Shown piece by piece: positions 41,511 to 42,906 of a stretch of DNA of 42,906 nucleotides. The notes below the pieces were generated by a model. That model saw only the letters and a program-made list of their open reading frames with translations. It ran no database searches and was not told where the DNA came from. The position numbers were made by a program, and so were the translations under genes. Source of the stretch: Micromonospora yasonensis (GTDB taxonomy: Bacteria; Actinomycetota; Actinomycetes; Mycobacteriales; Micromonosporaceae); NCBI RefSeq assembly GCF_026013475.1, contig NZ_JAPDPH010000040.1:1-42906 (forward strand), given 5' to 3'. Each line of letters starts with the position of its first letter. Position 1 is the stretch's first letter.

Positions 41511-41602
41511 CGCATCCGGCGCTGATCGACTCCACTTGCCGCAGATCGGGGTGTCGACACGGCGGGACGCGCGGAACACGGCATCCCGAGTGGATCAGCC
41601 CG

Positions 41603-42906
41603 TCAGCCCTTCTCCAGGTACTCGGCGCGCTCCTCGTCGACCAGGGCGGCCACCGACGCGGCCAGGGCCGGGTGCCGGGCCAGCTCCGGGTCCTCCTCGA
41701 CCAGGCTGATCGCCTCGGCCCGGGCGTCCCGGATCAGATCGGTGTCCCGCAGCAGCGACAGCAGCCGCAGGTGGGAGCGGCGCCCGGACTGGGTGGCGCC
41801 CAGCACGTCGCCCTCCCGGCGCTGCTCCAGGTCGAGTTCGGCGAGCTTGAAACCGTCCGTGGTGGACGCCACCGCGTCGAGTCGCTCCCGGGCGGACGAG
41901 CCCTCCACCGCCTCGGTGACCAGCAGGCAGAGGCCGGCGGCCGAGCCCCGGCCCACCCGGCCGCGCAGCTGGTGCAGCTGGGAGACGCCGAACCGGTCGG
42001 CGTCCAGCACGATCATCACGGTGGCGTTGGGCACGTTGACGCCCACCTCGACCACGGTGGTGGCCACCAGCACGTCCAGGTCACCGGCGGCGAAGGAGCG
42101 CATCACCGCGTCCTTCTCGTCGGCCGGCAGACGCCCGTGCAGCACGCCGATCCGCAGCCCGTGCAGCGGCCCCTCAACGAGCAGCGGGGCCACCTCGGTC
42201 ACCGCGAGCGGCGGCCGCCGGCCGTTGTCGTCCTCGCGCGGCGGCTCCTCCTCGGAGACCGGCCCTTCACCGATGCGCGGGCACACCACGTACGCCTGAT
42301 GGCCGTTGGCGACCTCCTCGCGCAGCCGGCGCCAGGCCCGGTCGAGGAAGGCCGGCTTCTCGGCGGCCGGCACCACGTGCGAGGCGATCGGCGACCGGCC
42401 CTGCGGGAGCTGGGAGAGGGTGGAGGTCTCCAGGTCGCCGTAGACGGTCATGGCGACCGTGCGCGGGATCGGGGTGGCGGTCATCACCAGCACGTGCGGC
42501 GGCTGGTCGGCCTTGGCGCGCAGCGCGTCCCGCTGCTCGACGCCGAAGCGGTGCTGCTCGTCGACGACCACCAGGCCCAGGTCGCGGAAGTCGACCCCCT
42601 CGTAGAGCAGGGCGTGGGTGCCGAGCACGATGCCGGCCCGCCCCTCGGCCACCTCGGCGAGGGCCCGCCGCCGGGCCGCCGCGCCGAGCGAGCCGGTGAC
42701 CAGCTCCACCCGGGTGGCGTCGTCGGCCGCGCCCAGCTCGCCGGCCTGGGCGAGCGGGCCGAGCAGGTCGAGGATGCCCCGGTGGTGCTGGGCGGCGAGC
42801 ACCTCGGTGGGGGCGAGCAGGGCGGCCTGCCCACCGGCGTCGACCACCTGGAGCATGGCCCGCAGCGCCACCACGGTCTTGCCCGAGCCGACCTCGCCCT
42901 GCAGCA
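41603..42906 (-). CDS. recG: ATP-dependent DNA helicase RecG, C-terminal part (cut by window edge)
   Basis: The minus-strand frame runs from the right edge with about 434 codons to a stop at 41603, so only the helicase domains are seen; the wedge domain lies outside. Walker A is QGEVGSGKTVVA at 42875-42904, followed by LLAPTEVLAAQHH, DEQHRFGVEQR (motif II, DEQH), MTATPIPRTVAMTVYGDL (motif III), and LHQLRGRVGRG (motif VI). The tail has LDLEQRREGDVLGATQSG, specific to RecG. RecG remodels stalled forks and branch points. An inserted acidic stretch (GEGPVSEEEPPREDDNGRRP) between motifs is seen in actinobacterial RecG. Confidence 0.96.
   Translation of the reverse strand, partial: LQGEVGSGKTVVALRAMLQVVDAGGQAALLAPTEVLAAQHHRGILDLLGPLAQAGELGAADDATRVELVTGSLGAAARRRALAEVAEGRAGIVLGTHALLYEGVDFRDLGLVVVDEQHRFGVEQRDALRAKADQPPHVLVMTATPIPRTVAMTVYGDLETSTLSQLPQGRSPIASHVVPAAEKPAFLDRAWRRLREEVANGHQAYVVCPRIGEGPVSEEEPPREDDNGRRPPLAVTEVAPLLVEGPLHGLRIGVLHGRLPADEKDAVMRSFAAGDLDVLVATTVVEVGVNVPNATVMIVLDADRFGVSQLHQLRGRVGRGSAAGLCLLVTEAVEGSSARERLDAVASTTDGFKLAELDLEQRREGDVLGATQSGRRSHLRLLSLLRDTDLIRDARAEAISLVEEDPELARHPALAASVAALVDEERAEYLEKG

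Overview
The window is chromosomal DNA from a very GC-rich actinomycete. Frequent GTG starts, SepIVA-like and SMC genes next to rnc/mutM, a PII operon with GlnR-type boxes, and short dispersed GGGGCCCC repeats all fit the Micromonosporaceae, most likely Micromonospora or a close relative. The genus is an inference; phylum-level placement is firm.

The backbone is a long minus-strand run of housekeeping genes. Read right to left it gives: recG (partial, right edge); rsmD-coaD; a SepIVA-like coiled-coil gene; the DUF177-rpmF-plsX-rnc-mutM operon; smc with a HAD phosphatase; ftsY; an aminoglycoside-phosphotransferase-fold gene; the amt-glnB-glnD nitrogen operon; an ABC exporter with a histidine kinase/response regulator pair; ffh; an amidohydrolase; proS; a DUF402 gene; and rpsP-khpA-rimM-trmD-rplS-lepB-lepB-NUDIX (left edge, partial). 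These cover ribosome and tRNA maturation, SRP targeting and signal-peptide removal, chromosome condensation, DNA repair, phospholipid and CoA synthesis, and nitrogen signalling.

Every gene on the plus strand is accessory in character, and they fall in three blocks. Block 1 (19.7-24.9 kb) sits between ftsY and smc: a PhoD-like phosphatase, a MarR regulator, a DHA2 drug exporter, a universal stress protein and a DinB/DUF664 protein. Block 2 (29.4-34.4 kb) sits between smc and mutM: a CAP-domain membrane protein and a GH114-like lipoprotein on the plus strand, flanked by a small coiled-coil gene and an MMPL transporter on the minus strand. Block 3 (40.3-41.5 kb) is an LPXTG-type surface protein between rsmD and recG. 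Convergent ends are closed by strong hairpins at 32143-32177 and 41473-41510.

The most informative non-coding signals are: three GlnR-like half-site pairs about 22 bp apart upstream of amt; two near-identical palindromes in the MFS promoter that probably bind the adjacent MarR protein; and two 61-bp copies of a GGGGCCCC repeat, each beginning exactly on the TGA stop codon of the preceding gene. A long inverted repeat (38917-38986) shares the AAGTGCAAG core with that element. I saw no tRNA, rRNA, CRISPR array, transposase, integrase or phage gene. I found no convincing wholly new multi-gene system; the most novel-looking items are the stop-codon repeat, the repeat-derived insert in the PhoD-like protein, the three-module LPXTG protein and the CAP/GH114 surface pair.
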